Source: Campylorhamphus procurvoides
Lineage: Eukaryota; Chordata; Aves; Passeriformes; Dendrocolaptidae
DNA: 64,000 nucleotides
Assembly: GCA_013396655.1 (NCBI GenBank)
Contig: WBMV01000093.1
Coordinates: 1,108,208 to 1,172,207, forward strand
Direction of reading: 5' to 3'
Below, in pieces: positions 23,684 to 37,500 of the stretch (position 1 is the stretch's first letter; each line of letters opens with the position of its first letter). Under the pieces are notes generated by a model, which was not told the DNA's origin, searched no databases, and was given only the letters and a program-made list of their open reading frames with translations. Both the position numbers and the translations under genes were made by a program.

Positions 23684-26600
23684 CCATTGCCTCATTCCAG
23701 CAACATCACTTTCACACAATTTCCAGTACAAAAGAAAACATTAATGCCTTCTAACACACACATTAGTTAATGAAGGTCAGTCTCAGGGCTACAGCTGTAT
23801 CCACCAGAGATCCTGCCTAAGCAGTTGAGACTGTCAGCCTTGACCTCTGGACAAGGTCTTTCCTCTTCTTTCACAGCTCTACCTTCCAATCATAAAGCAA
23901 GTTCCATTATCTTCTCTGAAGAACCTGAATATATCACTTTCTCATTATTGTCCATGCTGTTGCCACCACGACCTTGTCCCCAGGGTCCCATCTCCCTGAT
24001 GGTGTCCCTATTCCCTTCAGACCTGGCTCCAGTTCCAGCACTCCCTGATGTTTCTGCATTTGCTCAGTAAACACACCATGTTCTGTATAATGTAAAACAT
24101 GAGCATCTCATACACTGATAAAATTACTTCTGTGCTTACACAGCTACTTAGTTCCATTTTGCCATTGATTTGTCATTTTAAAGTTAAATAATAAACATGG
24201 ATGGCAGCCAGGATACTGAGTGCTGCTTTCTACCCCTCTACTTTTTGATTTATGTGTTTGTTTATTTACTGATATATTTAAGTACTCCCTATTGCATTTC
24301 ACACATAATCTGGCAAATCCTGGGGATTTGCTCTCACAACTGATTAGAAGTCAATGTTTTACAGATAGGATTAAAATGGAAAGTATCTAGGAGCCTTGAT
24401 GGAATCCACTTATGATAAACAGTATCTCCAATAGACTCTCCAGCCCTTAAAAACCTATCTTGTGTGTTGTCAAACACTGTGAAGATATAACCATTTCCTG
24501 TTACAGGTATTATGTCAATTAAAGAAATATAGTTGCTAATTTGTCCATTGTGGGAGTGCCTTGTGGACTTCTCATTTAATCAGCACATGGGAAAAGATGT
24601 TTTCCATTTGCTGGTAGTTTTCTTCTCTTCTAGATTAAATCAGACAGGCTGTGAGGCAATGCTGAGGCAAGCAGTGCATTTCCAATATTGTAATTTCAGT
24701 AATCTAAATCTAAAAATTCTAAAAACATCAACATGTGACATTTTGTTTTTCCCTTTTCTGTTTTACCTCCAAACCATGGATTACTTCTTCACTGTTATTT
24801 ATTTTTAAATCCATGTTTAGAATTTTATTAATGCTTTATGACAGGGCAAATTGCTTTTTGGCTTTTTGATTCTCTGTCAAATGGTGAACCTGGCTTCCTT
24901 TTGATCCACTGTCACAACCAAAACAAGCCAGACCAAATCAGTTATTCACACACAGCTCACTCCACAGTGGAACAATTTTCCAGATCATGAAATTTCAGTG
25001 CAGGGTGATAAAAAGATTAGTCTGGTGTCAGAGAACAGACTACAGGACAGCCCGGAGAAAAGAATTAGATCTACTCCTAATCCCATTCTCCTGGGGCTCA
25101 GACCCTCTTGCTGGCCTTCTCACATGCTGCTAGATGGTGAATTCAATTCTGTTGCATGGTGGCTTGAATTCCTAAAAGGGGCTTCTTCTTGGTAAATTTA
25201 CTGCCCAAAAGGGGATGGGAATAGGTGGGGAGGAGGAAAGAGATTTTGTGTGGGGCTCAAGAAATTCCTAAAGAGAGCAAGGCATCCCTACATTATTAGA
25301 GAACACTGGAATTTGTACAAGGGCAGTCAATATTGATTGACCTTGCCTGTTACAGAAAGGCCAAGTGCGCAGACATGATAAGGTGATGGGAAAGCACTGT
25401 TTGTGCATCTGGTGCTAAAAAATCACATGAAGCCAGAGACAGACCATGCCCAAGTCTAAGGCACTGGGAAACACCCCAGCTAAGTGAAAATAATCATCCC
25501 CATTAAGTGGCAGCCGTCATTGCTTAATTGCTACCCAGGGAGATATCCTGATTGAGAGCAGATGAAGTTTAGCACACCTTAGGCAGTAGATTATTGCTCA
25601 GATATGAAGGAAAGAGAAGAAAAGGAAAACCAGAAATAGAAGACTAAGGCATTTGGTCTAAAGGTGGAGGTGTTTATTTTTGTTAAATAAAACCAGAGTA
25701 GGGCTGGGGATCCACTGAATTGGAGTGTCTTTCTCTCTTCACCTGTAAGGTCAGGGTCTTGCAGGGACTGGGGCTGAAATGTCCCTGGTTTTCCACTTGT
25801 TTTCTTCCAAGTGGGGAAGGAATAAGAGCTGAGTCCACCTGCTAGAGCTGGACACGCAACCCAGCTCAGGGTGGACTGCAACTCCCACAGCCATCTCTGG
25901 CTGTGCTTGTTTTGCAGAGCTCAGAGCAGCTCAAAAGCACCTTTTATTCAGGTAGAATGAGGTCCCTTGTGCTCACTGTAAATCCTCTGGCCTCAGTGAA
26001 GACTATGGCTTTGTCAAGATAATGTGACCACTTTTTTTTTTCTCTTTTTTTTAATTTCTCCTAACCCAGCAATTCCTCTTTCTTTGGAAGAGCTTTGACC
26101 TTTAAATAAAGATGCATGCCAAAAAAATCCAGAGCTTGTTATCAAGACAATCTGTGGCACAGGCTGTGTGGTAATGTCCTCCCGAGGTGATGAATCAGAT
26201 CTATCAGTGTCTAGATACTAAGGCCTTTTTTATCCTTGCAAACTCAGGGTTTTCCAAATCTTTAAGCCTGATCAGAGATAGAGCACTACAAGAGCTTACT
26301 TAAATCTCAGCAAGCGGAAGAGAGGATGAGGGGGAGAGAGCTTACATAAAATAAAGACCACTTTTTAAAGATAAAACATAACTCTAGGTACAATGAAATC
26401 CTGTAGAGAACAGAAGAGATCTTTGTCAGGAATGTATCTCATTTAGTCCAATTGTTTCACTGCATGCTTTGCAGAAAGCCAGCCATTTATCTTGCCCTTT
26501 TTTTCCCATTTTTTTTCTACCTCTCCTGATGCCAGTTTCCATTTCATTAGGAAATGTATCACTCATGAGGTGCTAGTTCTGCCCCGCTGCAAGCAGACCT

Positions 26601-29600
26601 CAGACACAGGGGAGTCAGGAAAAAGAAAATATACAGGCATATGACCTGAAACCTGAATGCTTTTACAAGTACAGTTTTCTTTCTGTTGTGCTGTGTTATG
26701 AATAGCTGTTGTTTAGTGTTTGGGGCTAAAAATTCCATGTCTGACTACCTACGGTTAGATACCTCCAACATGTGTTGAGGCCCCAAAGGGAGAAATTTTC
26801 AAAGAGAAATGCAAAGGGCAGAAGAATTCCTGAATTTTCACACAATTTCCCCTGTGGCACTGTGAGTTGAACTTTCCTGGTTCAAAGCACATTGCTGGAA
26901 TGCTGTACCCATGTCCCTGAAAGCCTCAGAGGGATCTCTCATTTTCACACTTGGCGTACTGTACACACATTTGTTTGTGGAGTTATATGCCCAGACAAGG
27001 AGACAATCACATTCCTGTAGCTTGAGTACCCCTGTAATGAGGCATAATGCTGGCATGGGCTTTGCACAGAGAAGCAAACTCCCAGGGAAGCCATGTCAGC
27101 TGGAGCTCGACCTCTCATTCAACAACGATGCAGACCAGGATGTTTTCTATGCAACCAGGCTGCACACTGAGCACACACGAGTTGTCACATATGGGACAGT
27201 CTACACCCAAACATCCTTAAGCTGATGGTCCCTGACAAGCAAAGTCCTGACCCACACAGCAGTTCAGTTTGGCTGCTTCAGGTATTCCACAGTGAGAGAG
27301 GAAGAGAGGGGATGTTGCTTTTCTCTCTCCTGCATGAACTCATCCACCACTCAGACTGTATTGTTGCCAGAAATATCCATCTTGGAGCTTGAAAAATGTG
27401 TTTTCCCCAACAGCATCAGTCTAATAAAATACACTTCTCCCTACCACCCCAGTCTCTTTCATATCCACTTACAACACTCCTACATGACTATCATGATGCT
27501 GTGTGAGTCTCCACAGCTTCCAGCTATGTTTTTGTTACATTTCAGTTGGATAAGCACAAAAGAAAAATACATTTTGCATTTACAGAATCTTGTCCCTCAG
27601 CGTTATAAGGTTAAGATTTATAATGCACACATTTATTTTATGCAGCTTCTAAGTGACTATATAATGTGTCCTCCATTTGGAGAGGCCAGTGCATTTTGCA
27701 GAGATGTCCTGAATTCATCCACTTGTGATTTGTGCAGAAGTGGGACACACCACTTTCACTCACGCCATCAAAATGTTTTGGGAATTGTGCTGGGATTTTG
27801 ACCAAACTCCAGCACAGATACAATTCCCACAAGGGCTTCTTATTTGGAAGATCAAGATTTACTCACCAGCAGCCTGGTTTTTTAAAGAGCCAAAAATCCA
27901 GCAGCCTTCGCAGTCTCCGCTGTCTTTTCCACAAACAATCCATGTGCATGACTTCTGTTCATTCCAGAATGAATGACAGACAAGGAATATGATGCCTAAC
28001 TCTACCTGTTCCTACTAATTGCTTATAATCTTAACAGAGAATACATAAAGGGATCGAGAACACCAAGAACCTGATAACTGCACTCTCAGACTGAGCATCT
28101 CAGGTGCCTGATGTCAAAGCCATGAGTGGTGGGATGACAACACCAGCACTTAGGAGCTTGCTTAGGAACATGCAGTTTGGCAGAATGAGCAAAGGACAAC
28201 CAGAGAGATAGCATAGAAATGGTGGACTTACTATAAGCCTTTGGCCAAATTGCTTGATTCCCCCCCAGTGCCTCCTGTCAGATTTGGCTAGGACAAAGCC
28301 TTCTTCATACGACACAGTTAAAAAAGCCTAGGGTCATGGTGTGCAATCATGATTCCCTACAGCCTATCAGAGCTCCCAAAACTCCTCACCAAGTCACTCT
28401 TAAAACTAAACACTTTCCCACCTTCTACTTCTGTAAAGTTCCTCAGCTTTTAAAATTGTGTTTCTTTCTTGCTAGTCCTAAAGTGAATTGGTTTGTGTCT
28501 CAAACCTACTTGTACCTTAGTAAAATTCTTACACTGACTTTAATGTTAAAGTATTTCTCCGTCCCTTTTTGCCTTCCTGCTGGTCCTTGTTTTCAGTTCT
28601 TATTGAAGAATTTCCAGACCAAGGACTGTCCATTTTCTGTTCTTTGTTGTGATGGGTTTTTTCCCCTCTGTAATTTCTATTTTTCTGCATTTGCATAGCA
28701 TCCAGTGCAGAGAGTTTTCAGTAATGAATTTGAATGCTTTTCATCACTGACAGTTTTGTTTCCCCTATTTCTGTTTTCCTTCCTTTATGCTGGAGCAAAG
28801 GAGGAAACCTCTCATGTGCTGTACATCAGCCCATTGATTAAGTGAAGAACTTTTCCATACAGTAATTATTGTTGCCTAAGCCATACCTAAGCACAGCAAA
28901 TCATTTTTATTTCTGTATGCTCTGTAACTCAGAGAAAGAAGCCCTACTCATAGTTAGACAGTATATGAATTGCTAGAAAGATCCCAGGTTATGCACAGAT
29001 CATTTATAACCTAGCCAGCCCAGTGTTTGCAGAGGGTTTTGCCCACTAAACATCTCATAAATCATTGACTTCCTTTATAAAGATAACAATAATTTCAAAG
29101 AGGTAAGTGGGATTGGTCTGGATCATTATGTTCTCCCTCTAGGGCAGGGAGTTTAAAGTTTTAATTTTCCTTCATCAATCTAAGTCATCACCCAAGGCTG
29201 GAGTGTGATGTTTGATTTCCACTACTGGAAACCTTACTAAGAGAGATCTGAGCACCGTCCACAGCAGCCTTAATGGATGCTACTGCACTTGTTCAGGAAG
29301 TTTTGTCTGCCTGTGGGCAGTGTATTGTGACCCTGCACCAGCCGCCTGTGGGACCAAAGCCTAAAGGCACCAGCGTCAGAGCCTGCTGTGTGTCTTCTTG
29401 TCATGGGCTTACAAGTAAGAGAAGGGAGCAGGAAGATGTGACTTCTGTGATCAGGACCTCCCAAAAAAGTCTGTGTGTACAGGCATTATGCAGCACAGCC
29501 ACAATGACTTCAGGGTGGGTTTGGTATCATGGAATTCACTGCCCATGATGTGCAGAGTTGATTTGTGCAGGCAACTTACCTGGGGTTTCAACACATCTGG

Positions 29601-30108
29601 CAGCCCAAGATACCCCTTGAAATTAGCTCAGTGACATTCAGGAGCTGAAATAACTGTCCTATATCTGTCATATCTAGGCAGACAGAGAAAGTATAGCCCC
29701 ATAAACTCAGCTGTAAATACCGACGGTGCGAGGGTTCCTCCTCTGTAACAGCCACTAAAGCTGTGCTGACTCTCCCACACTGTGACGTGTTTGTGAGGGT
29801 GTGTAGCTGTCTCCACATCAGTCCAGAATTGTATCCCCCACTGCATCAGATTCCCACTTTCTGAATATTCTTTCCCTTGGTTTTGGGGCACAGTGGTTTT
29901 GTTTTTTTTTCACATTTGTGAGGTCCACAGAGGACCCTGGAATCTCACCTAAAGTTCATGGCTGGTGCTCTCATGTGCCACCATTCGAGTCACAACAACC
30001 ATAACAGACACAAGTGCAAGCCCTGAACTAAGTATTTTTCTTTCAATTAATCTAGTGGGTTTTCTTTTTGCAAAAGCTACATATGTACTTAATATTTTCT
30101 CCAAATAT

Positions 30109-30131
30109 GCTAATTATTTAAAATAATTAGC
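30109..30131. promoter_or_regulatory. Perfect 23-bp palindrome with two TAATTA sites
   Basis: Two exact 11-base arms (GCTAATTATTT and its complement) are separated by a single A. Each arm carries TAATTA, the core recognised by homeodomain proteins, in inverted arrangement. The region is AT-rich and contains a further 'atatgctaat'. Binding and enhancer function are inferred only. Confidence 0.45.
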
Positions 30132-31089
30132 TAAATCATTTATATTACTAATTTTCAGCATGTGCACTGATTCTTTGTTACTTTTTATTCTAGTCAGCTT
30201 GTTTCTAGCCAGTTGTAATCATTCTTTGCAGTACTTTGAAGACCACAAGATCTTTCTGATAGAAGATGTGCAGAAAATGAGTACTGAATGTCCCCTATAG
30301 TCTATAACCTTATTGCAGAAATACAACAAAAATATTGAGACAAGCAGAGGGAAGTAAACAGGGAAGCTTGTACAGCACAATTGGAAAGAAACGTATTACA
30401 GAGCCACCAAGATCCTTGCTGGATCATGGGTTGCCTGGAGTTCCTGAAGGTTTTGGAGGAATTCTGGCAGGAAGAAGTCCAGCACAGTCCACATGTGGGA
30501 TGCTCCAAGCCTGTAGTATGTCAGCTTTGTGCTTTCTCTTGGTGTGTTTCACATCTTCAGCCTCTAAAGGAAGATGCCACATTCATATACCACAGGACAG
30601 AGCAACTCAGAGCACACAATGTTAGAAACCTACTTAGTACCACCCTGACGTTCCGCTAACAGCTTGTTGCCAGCACATTGAACAAGCTATGCCAAGTACC
30701 ACTTCTGCAGGCAAAAGGAAAATTGGCACTAAACTCTTTGCTTTCTTAATTCTTCTAGTGCCGCTGCCAACAAAGACAGTCCTGCTTTTAGTAACAGATT
30801 TAGTGAGACCCTCCAAAAAACTTATTTCCCATGTGCCACAGAAGGCAACAGGAGCGATGGAGTGCAGGTCAGCACGAGAAAGGAGCAAATCAGTCAAGGC
30901 CAGAGCACCTTTTCCAGGCGCCAAACAAGTTCCACCTGTTCTGGATCTGATGCCTAAAGATTTGGTGTGTATTTTATAGATTTATAGAGTTTTAGAAGTA
31001 CAGGTTTTCTTGCTCACATATTAAGTGGTGTTAGAAGTAACTAAAGTGATTCCCTCACACGTTCTCAGGCTTTCTGAAGGTCATGATGT

Positions 31090-31394
31090 TTTTCAGAGAT
31101 ACCTGCAAGATAACTTGAACACAAAACAACAGACTGGCCCAGAAACCCTTGGAAGTGGCCCAGGAGGCATAGCCTAGGACCCTGATGGGTGGACTACTGA
31201 GAGAATTAGAAATGATGATTGGTTATAGATATCTAATATGTTAATTGTTAGGAAGAGTATAAAAACTGCAACCTTTCTGGGGGTGGGGTTCTTCGGGGAT
31301 TTTTGGATGCAGAAATCCTTGTTGAAACAACACATGTTTTGTAGGCCCAGAGGCCCCAAAGCCTCTGAACTCCCAACAGAGGTATTGTCTATTA
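31090..31394 (+). repeat. Possible old LTR fragment with TATA box
   Basis: The stretch has a promoter-like layout: an inverted CCAAT ('gattggtta', about 31217) and then 'gagtataaaaactgc' (TATA at about 31258), followed by a short leader that is cut by the LTR piece starting at 31395. The class cannot be recognised and no terminal repeat is seen, so this could equally be unique sequence. Confidence 0.3.
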
Positions 31395-31590
31395 TGCTGG
31401 TTTAAAGGTAAACNTTGATGGCCCATTAGCACCCACGCCCCCTCAGGCTGGGTGTGAAGGTGCTGACGACTCCCTGGGCAGCTGCTGCAAATAGTCCATT
31501 GTTTTTGGGAAATTAATAGAGGGGGGTAGAATACATAGCTTTGGTCACCCCCACACAGTGATAACTGATCCCACCTGCTGAACTAGGACA
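31395..31590 (-). repeat. Broken avian ERV LTR, same family as 41492-42251
   Basis: The first 19 bases ('tgctggtttaaaggtaaac') match the left end of the LTR at 41492 apart from a few differences. After a single N at 31414 the match resumes at 'ttgatggcc' and runs to 'aactaggaca', the same right end. About 450 bases of the family are absent at the N, and a further block of about 110 bases is missing near 31472. The N makes it likely that the first loss is an assembly artefact. No target-site duplication is visible. Confidence 0.75.
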
Positions 31591-34500
31591 TGTATCTTTC
31601 TCCATTAATGTTTTCTCTGAGTGCCTATCTTCCCACGATTTTAGGCATCAGATCCTTGCAGATACTGAAGTCACTGGCAACTGTGCCTGAGAATGCAAAA
31701 AAGATGTGACAGAAACAGACTTGAGTGCTGCAGATTCAGCTGTGCCACAGCTACTTGCAGAGATGCAGGTCTTGGAGAAGAGACTAAACTGCAATGGCCT
31801 AATCTTCTCCAGCTACTGCTTAATTAAAATTCTCAGCACCCTATTCAGAATTCAGTTACAGTTCAATAGGAGTATCACAGACTATTTAAATAAAATGTAT
31901 TTCAATAAAATGAAATTCAGTCTATAGAAGAGGTTTCTGAAGCTATGGATGTATTTCTCAGAAAGGTGTTTTCACCCTTACAAAATGATGATCTATGCTC
32001 TCTAAAATATACTACCAACCTCTAATATTTTAAAAGAATATATTTAGCTGCTTACCTAGATTTCCTTGTAAATTTAACTGAAGCCCTCAGCAATACTTCT
32101 TTTTGTTCTTTCCTCCCTTATTATACTGTGGTACTAATTATCTTATGGGCAGAAACAGCCTGTAGATTGCTGCTGCTTCAAAACTGAGCCGCTGCTCCTC
32201 CTACTCTCTCATACATTATGAATATTTTCAGTCAACAAAAAATGCAATAAAGAAAGCTCTGCCCAACTCTTGTCCTTCTCTACAAGTTGTCTACCTCCCT
32301 GGTTCTCACCCTCTTGATGTCACTCCTGATTCACAAAGTTTCATTCATGAACTACAGCACTTCTCTACACTATAAATGGCACCTGTGCTCTAGAAAGCAT
32401 GACTGTTTCCTGATTCCCAATTCCCATTTTCATAATTGTTAGGATTTTTTCCTGTAGCCCTTACATGGATGAGTAGCAGCTGTCAATAGAGTAACCATGA
32501 TTTTTTTCATCTGAGAAAATGATTGTAAAATTGGATCATCATAGAGCGCATTTCAGGGAAAATACCAATTGGGTTTTTTTAAAGTATAAGCTCAATAAAT
32601 TATGTTTCTAATACTAAATCATGCAATGTTAACTTACTGCTAATGGCACAAATGTATGCTCACTTTACAAAATGTACTACATTAAGACTCTCTAAAGAGA
32701 GACAAAAACAGGGTCTAACCACATTTTTCAACTCATCAACTCACCATGGAGTCACCTCAAAGCATTGATTATCAGAACCCTTGCTATTGTAGCTGCACCC
32801 ATAAGTGGCTTAATAGGACATAAAATATTCCGCTCAGGGTTTTTAGTTTAGTACTTTTTTATTGATTTTTTTTTTTAAAATACACCAATATTATGCATAT
32901 AAAGCAGTCTGCACAAGGCCTTAATTTTGCACAGGCCCATCAAAAATAATCTCCATTCATTTTGCACATGTCACTGATGCGCATGATCTTTAAACTGTTA
33001 TTCAGGAAGAAAATTAAATATCTAGCAAAAAGCTTTGAGAGAGCAACTCCTTAGAGAGTACCCAGTTTATGCTGTGCTTTGCATACAGTCACACACACCT
33101 AATGGGAAACTGCTGACAACTTTTCATGCCCGTGGCGAGCACGACAGTCTTTTTGTGGTCAGGGGATATCTTGGTTTATGCGCATAGGATGCAGTTGGGC
33201 ATTTATGAACCTTATGAGAAATCAAATGAGTCAAGCAACTTCACCAAGGTTGTCCACCTATATGGCAACCACAGCTGGAGCTTCTCTGTACTCTACAGGC
33301 ATTTCATTTCCTCCAGAGCCCTGTGTGACAGGGAAAAGCCATCAGAGCTGTCACCCTCTTCATTCCAAGCCCAGTACATCATCTTCTCACCACCAGCTCT
33401 CTCTCCCTCCCTGGCAGTCAGGTCCACCTACTCCCTTTGTGTTGACCAGAAGGTTTCTTACCTGCCCTCCCAAGACCAGCCTCCTCGGAGCACATTCTCC
33501 CAAAGAGGGACAGTGGAAGAGCTGTGACTTATCCCCAGCTTGAATCAGTATGTTCACATGCTTCTTTTTGCTTGATTTCTGCTTGCAAGGACAAACTGCT
33601 TCACTCACCTAAAAGCCATTAACTGCTTCCAATGTCTTTCATAGCATAAGCTTGGAGCTTTTCCACCTCCATTTGTCACCATGCCCATGCTACCTGGCTC
33701 TGAAGTCTTTACACAGGGCAGGAGAGGCAGCTGCCTACAGCACAGGACTGACTAGTGGGTAACCAGGTTATTTTTAGTCTGTTTTATCTCACTTCGTTTT
33801 TAAATGTCTTGCCTAGAGCAAAAGGCCTAGAGTCACCAGCACTAGGAAGACCCATCACCACAGAGGGATCTTCTCTATGAGCCAGAGCATAAGGCAGGTT
33901 TCAGACATGCTCATAACATCCTGAACAAAACTGTCTTCCCCCTGTCCAACAGTGACCCCTTTGTGACATTGCTCAGTAACAAGCAAAGGCCTTGGGGGGA
34001 GGCGGATTGTAATCATTAAATTGTAAATCCCCTTAAATGCAAAGATCAAAGGGAAAGTTTCAATCCTATGACACATAATTAAAAATGCAGACATGAATGG
34101 CTTTGATTCATGAATGCTTATGTACTTTTAAATTGTTGCCAAGGAGATCAGGGCATGAGAAAATTAAAAACCATTACGCTTCGAAAGGATAAATGATTTT
34201 CACAGCTTTCTAACCTTATTTCCTGTTGCTCAGATTTTTGTGTGTTTTAACATTTTCCCCGCCCTGCCTGGGCAGATTAGTTCTGAAAAATGTTTTTCAG
34301 AAAATGTTCAGAATTCAATGAGATTAGAAGGAGGTTAGTGAACTTATTGGTTGGAGAGTTCCCATTGGTACATAATACGCTTTGGGCAGAACCCACCACA
34401 TGCATTTTACCCTTTTACCTGCATTTTAATTTAAAGACCTGTGAACTTTTAATTTGTTATTCTTTTTCTAATTGAGCCAGTGCAGTACAATATAGTACAG

Positions 34501-37234
34501 GCCATAAGCCAAATGTCCCTGAAGTTAAAGGAAATATTCCCAGGACTGTAGTGGTTTCAATCTGTTTGTTTAACATTTCTCACTTGTAAAAGTCAAAGCA
34601 CTTAACTGAAAGGAAAAGGCTGCTTCCTATTTTACAACTGAAAATTGAGACATATGAAGTGAAAATGATTCTTAACCATTGTACCATGGATGTCAGAGAA
34701 AGTCTAGTGCTGGCAAGCTACAGCAAATACTCCCATTTCTGATCCATGGTATGTCATATTTGTTCTGCTTCAACATGTCACTTTAACACTACCAACTGGC
34801 ACCTGAAACATCGTTTGAAGTGCTTCAAAATCACCCCAATCTTACCAGAGACAAACAGTATGTTTCTTAGGCAGAAACATACTGCTGAAATGCACCTGTG
34901 AGTTGATGTCTGCAGTGAACTCATGTGCAGCAGTTGCATTCCTGGACTGAAAGTACATGTGAAAACAACAACAAACTCCTTAGTGCTGAACTCACGTTGC
35001 TTCTTAGCCACTGGCAACACAGAGGGTGAGGATGATCAGGTGAGATCCTGAAACCTGTGATGGACACAGCTGGACATGAGTTGGCCCCCTCCTCTCCCTG
35101 TCAGCTGATGGAATACAGGATGACTTGTCTGCAAGCACCTACATTTGTAACTTCAGATGTCTCCATATCATGGAGGTGATTTTGGTTTACATGACTAAAG
35201 TTACATAGGATGAGTTCCACTCTCTAAAAGGCATATATTTGGGATGAAGGTATAAATCCAGCCCTTGAGCAACAGCAGCTCTAAATACACCCGTTATCCC
35301 ATTCTGTTCTCATGCTTTGGAGTGTTGGAACTCCACTTCCAATTAAAAAAAGTTCAGCTGAAATATGCCTGCATGGGACTGACTTGCTCCTCACTCTACT
35401 CTGGCATTGCTCAGCTGCCAGTCAAGCCAACCTGCACAAAATTTCTCCTGTGGGGGAAAAGCCAGAGATAAGCAGCAGCATCTAAACAGAACCCTGAAGA
35501 GTTTAGCAGGTATCCGGTGGTGAAAGCAAAAAACTTTTGTATTTACTTCTGAACATATGAGTCAGGCATTGTTTCTGTTTGAGACTACTTCCAAGTAGTT
35601 TGGAGCTACTTCCAAGGAGTGTCTCCACAGTGGCAGCCATCTGAGATTCAGCATAAGTGGCCATTCCAAAAATGCACTGATGCCTGCTTTCTTATTTACT
35701 GCATTTGCTGAGATAGCTCCAGGAACCAGATGCCCCACATTAAGACATTTAACATATTACCCTTTTGTAATTTATCATATCTAATGTTGGAATAGCAAAT
35801 AACAAGAATTTATCTTTTCTTTTTCAGTTGGCAGTTGTTCAAGAACATGTTACTATTGTTCTTTGTTTACCATTATCAGATCAATAATGTTGCTACATAA
35901 TTCTCATTCTTCAGATTTCAATCCCAAGAAGATTTTCTAATCTTGGTTTCTTTGTGATACGGGCCATAACATTTAATCCACTTATGGCAAGTCTTAGATC
36001 AGTAACTTGCATTTGACTAAGGCAAAAACACCTGACATTGACTTGAGGACTTCAGGAAGCAGAGAAGCAGTTTATTCTTTAGTTTTTAAGAAGTTGTCTT
36101 ATTTTTGTACGAATTTGGGCCTTCTCCACTAATGCTGATGCCCCCATCAGCATTTTCCACGTGAAAGAACAAAACCTCTGGTCATGTTCACCCACCTGGA
36201 TTATCTTGTAAACCTGGTTCTTGAATGTTATCTTCTTGCACACACCCTGCAGAATGATTGCCCTTTCTTAAGGGAGCAGGAGACCAGATCCTCAGTAGGT
36301 TTAAATAAGTTCCAATCGACTTCTGTCATCAATTTCCATCACCTGCTTAGCTTTAAACCTGGCAGGCTGACCACTGCTGGTACTGAAGATGTTTTGAACT
36401 GAGAGACACCCTCTCATTCAGGTGAATAACCCCCAGGAGAGGAGCTGCTAATACTCCATATCAGGAGGTTTCCCAGGCCCAGTTCAGGGCTCCTCTGTAG
36501 TCCCTGGACCCATATACACTCAGTCTTTGGCCTAAAGGAATTCACTTACCCTCAGACAAGCCATCTAATTTTATCACTCTTCAAGCTTTTTGTCAAGTAT
36601 CTGTATTACTCTTTTCAGCACTTCTTGCCTTCAAAATTAACATATTCCTTGTAAAACAAGGAAGAAGGGCATATTTACTACACCTCAGAGATGCTTCTGG
36701 CAACCTGAGAATCTTCCCTGCACAGATTCCATTTGTCTCTCCTTCCCCTTAGACATGATGTCCATGAGGGAGAAGGCCAATAGCGACGATGACTTTGACC
36801 CTCAGTACACAACTGAACTATGTAGCTGAGCCTGGAAAAAGTGTAAAGGGAGAGCAAGGAGTCACAGCAATACCAAATCTCTCCATCGTGGTATTCCTGC
36901 AATTCCAGTTTCTATTGATAGCAGCCCTGAGCAGTAATGCACAAAAGCTACATTTGGTGTTTGTGTATTGGTTTGCAAAACCAGGGAAGACAGATTCTGA
37001 TAAAACAGAAGCAAAGACAGTTTCCTACATCATGCATGTCTGCTCAGTCACCATGCTATGAGAGGTAGAAAAACCGGTTTTATTACAAGCAAATAAACTG
37101 AACGAGAGTTACTAACCTAAGGTTTATTCTTGGTTTTGATTGTTACTGACCCATAGGCATTTTGCAGAAATTGAAAGGCATCCAGTCCAGTTTTGGAATG
37201 TATGCCAGGGATTAAGCATTCAGGAATAGGGCAA
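31591..37234. other. Non-coding stretch, no gene seen
   Basis: AT-rich unique sequence, including a T-rich run near 32870. The frames at 33126-33527 and 33178-33543 overlap in different phases without a recognisable domain. No repeat can be named. Confidence 0.5.
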
Positions 37235-37500
37235 TTACATACTAACTAGGAACATAGCTGAGACAGCCTCAGACACGTGGCTGGCCATGGAGGCCACCAT
37301 GGTGCCTGAAACTCCACCCCTGACATGAGGGGGGGCACAGAAGAACCAATCCAAAGAAGAGAAACGCCCCCTCCATGTTGTAAAACAGGGTTGGACCTTA
37401 AGAATGTTTAAAAGCGCGGTTTTTGAGTCAGAAGGTGTGCTCCTGGGGATCCTACATGACCTGGGCACCCAACATGTGTTGTAATTAAATTTTCCTGTTT
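37235..37500 (+). repeat. Candidate LTR or promoter-like repeat
   Basis: The order of signals resembles an LTR on the + strand: CCAAT at 37346-37350, TTTAAAA at 37407-37413 followed by a GC-rich 'gcgcgg', then ATTAAA at 37484-37489. Upstream is a GC-rich block that differs from the flanks. I could not find TG...CA ends with a matching duplication, so both edges are estimates and the call is tentative. Confidence 0.4.

Larger units (their letters stand above)
23181..31089. other. Long non-coding stretch, no gene seen
   Basis: About 8 kb. It contains a TG microsatellite (23661-23683), a TATA-like 'gtataaaaga' at 23579 in a segment that could be an old LTR but that I cannot name, and a perfect 23-bp palindrome at 30109-30131. 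The longest frame (169 codons, plus, 27292-27801) has no domain or codon bias suggesting a gene. Confidence 0.5.

Noticed and set aside
27292..27801. 169-codon frame on the + strand
   Set aside because: The AT-rich translation has no domain and the frame is shared with shifted open frames; likely chance.
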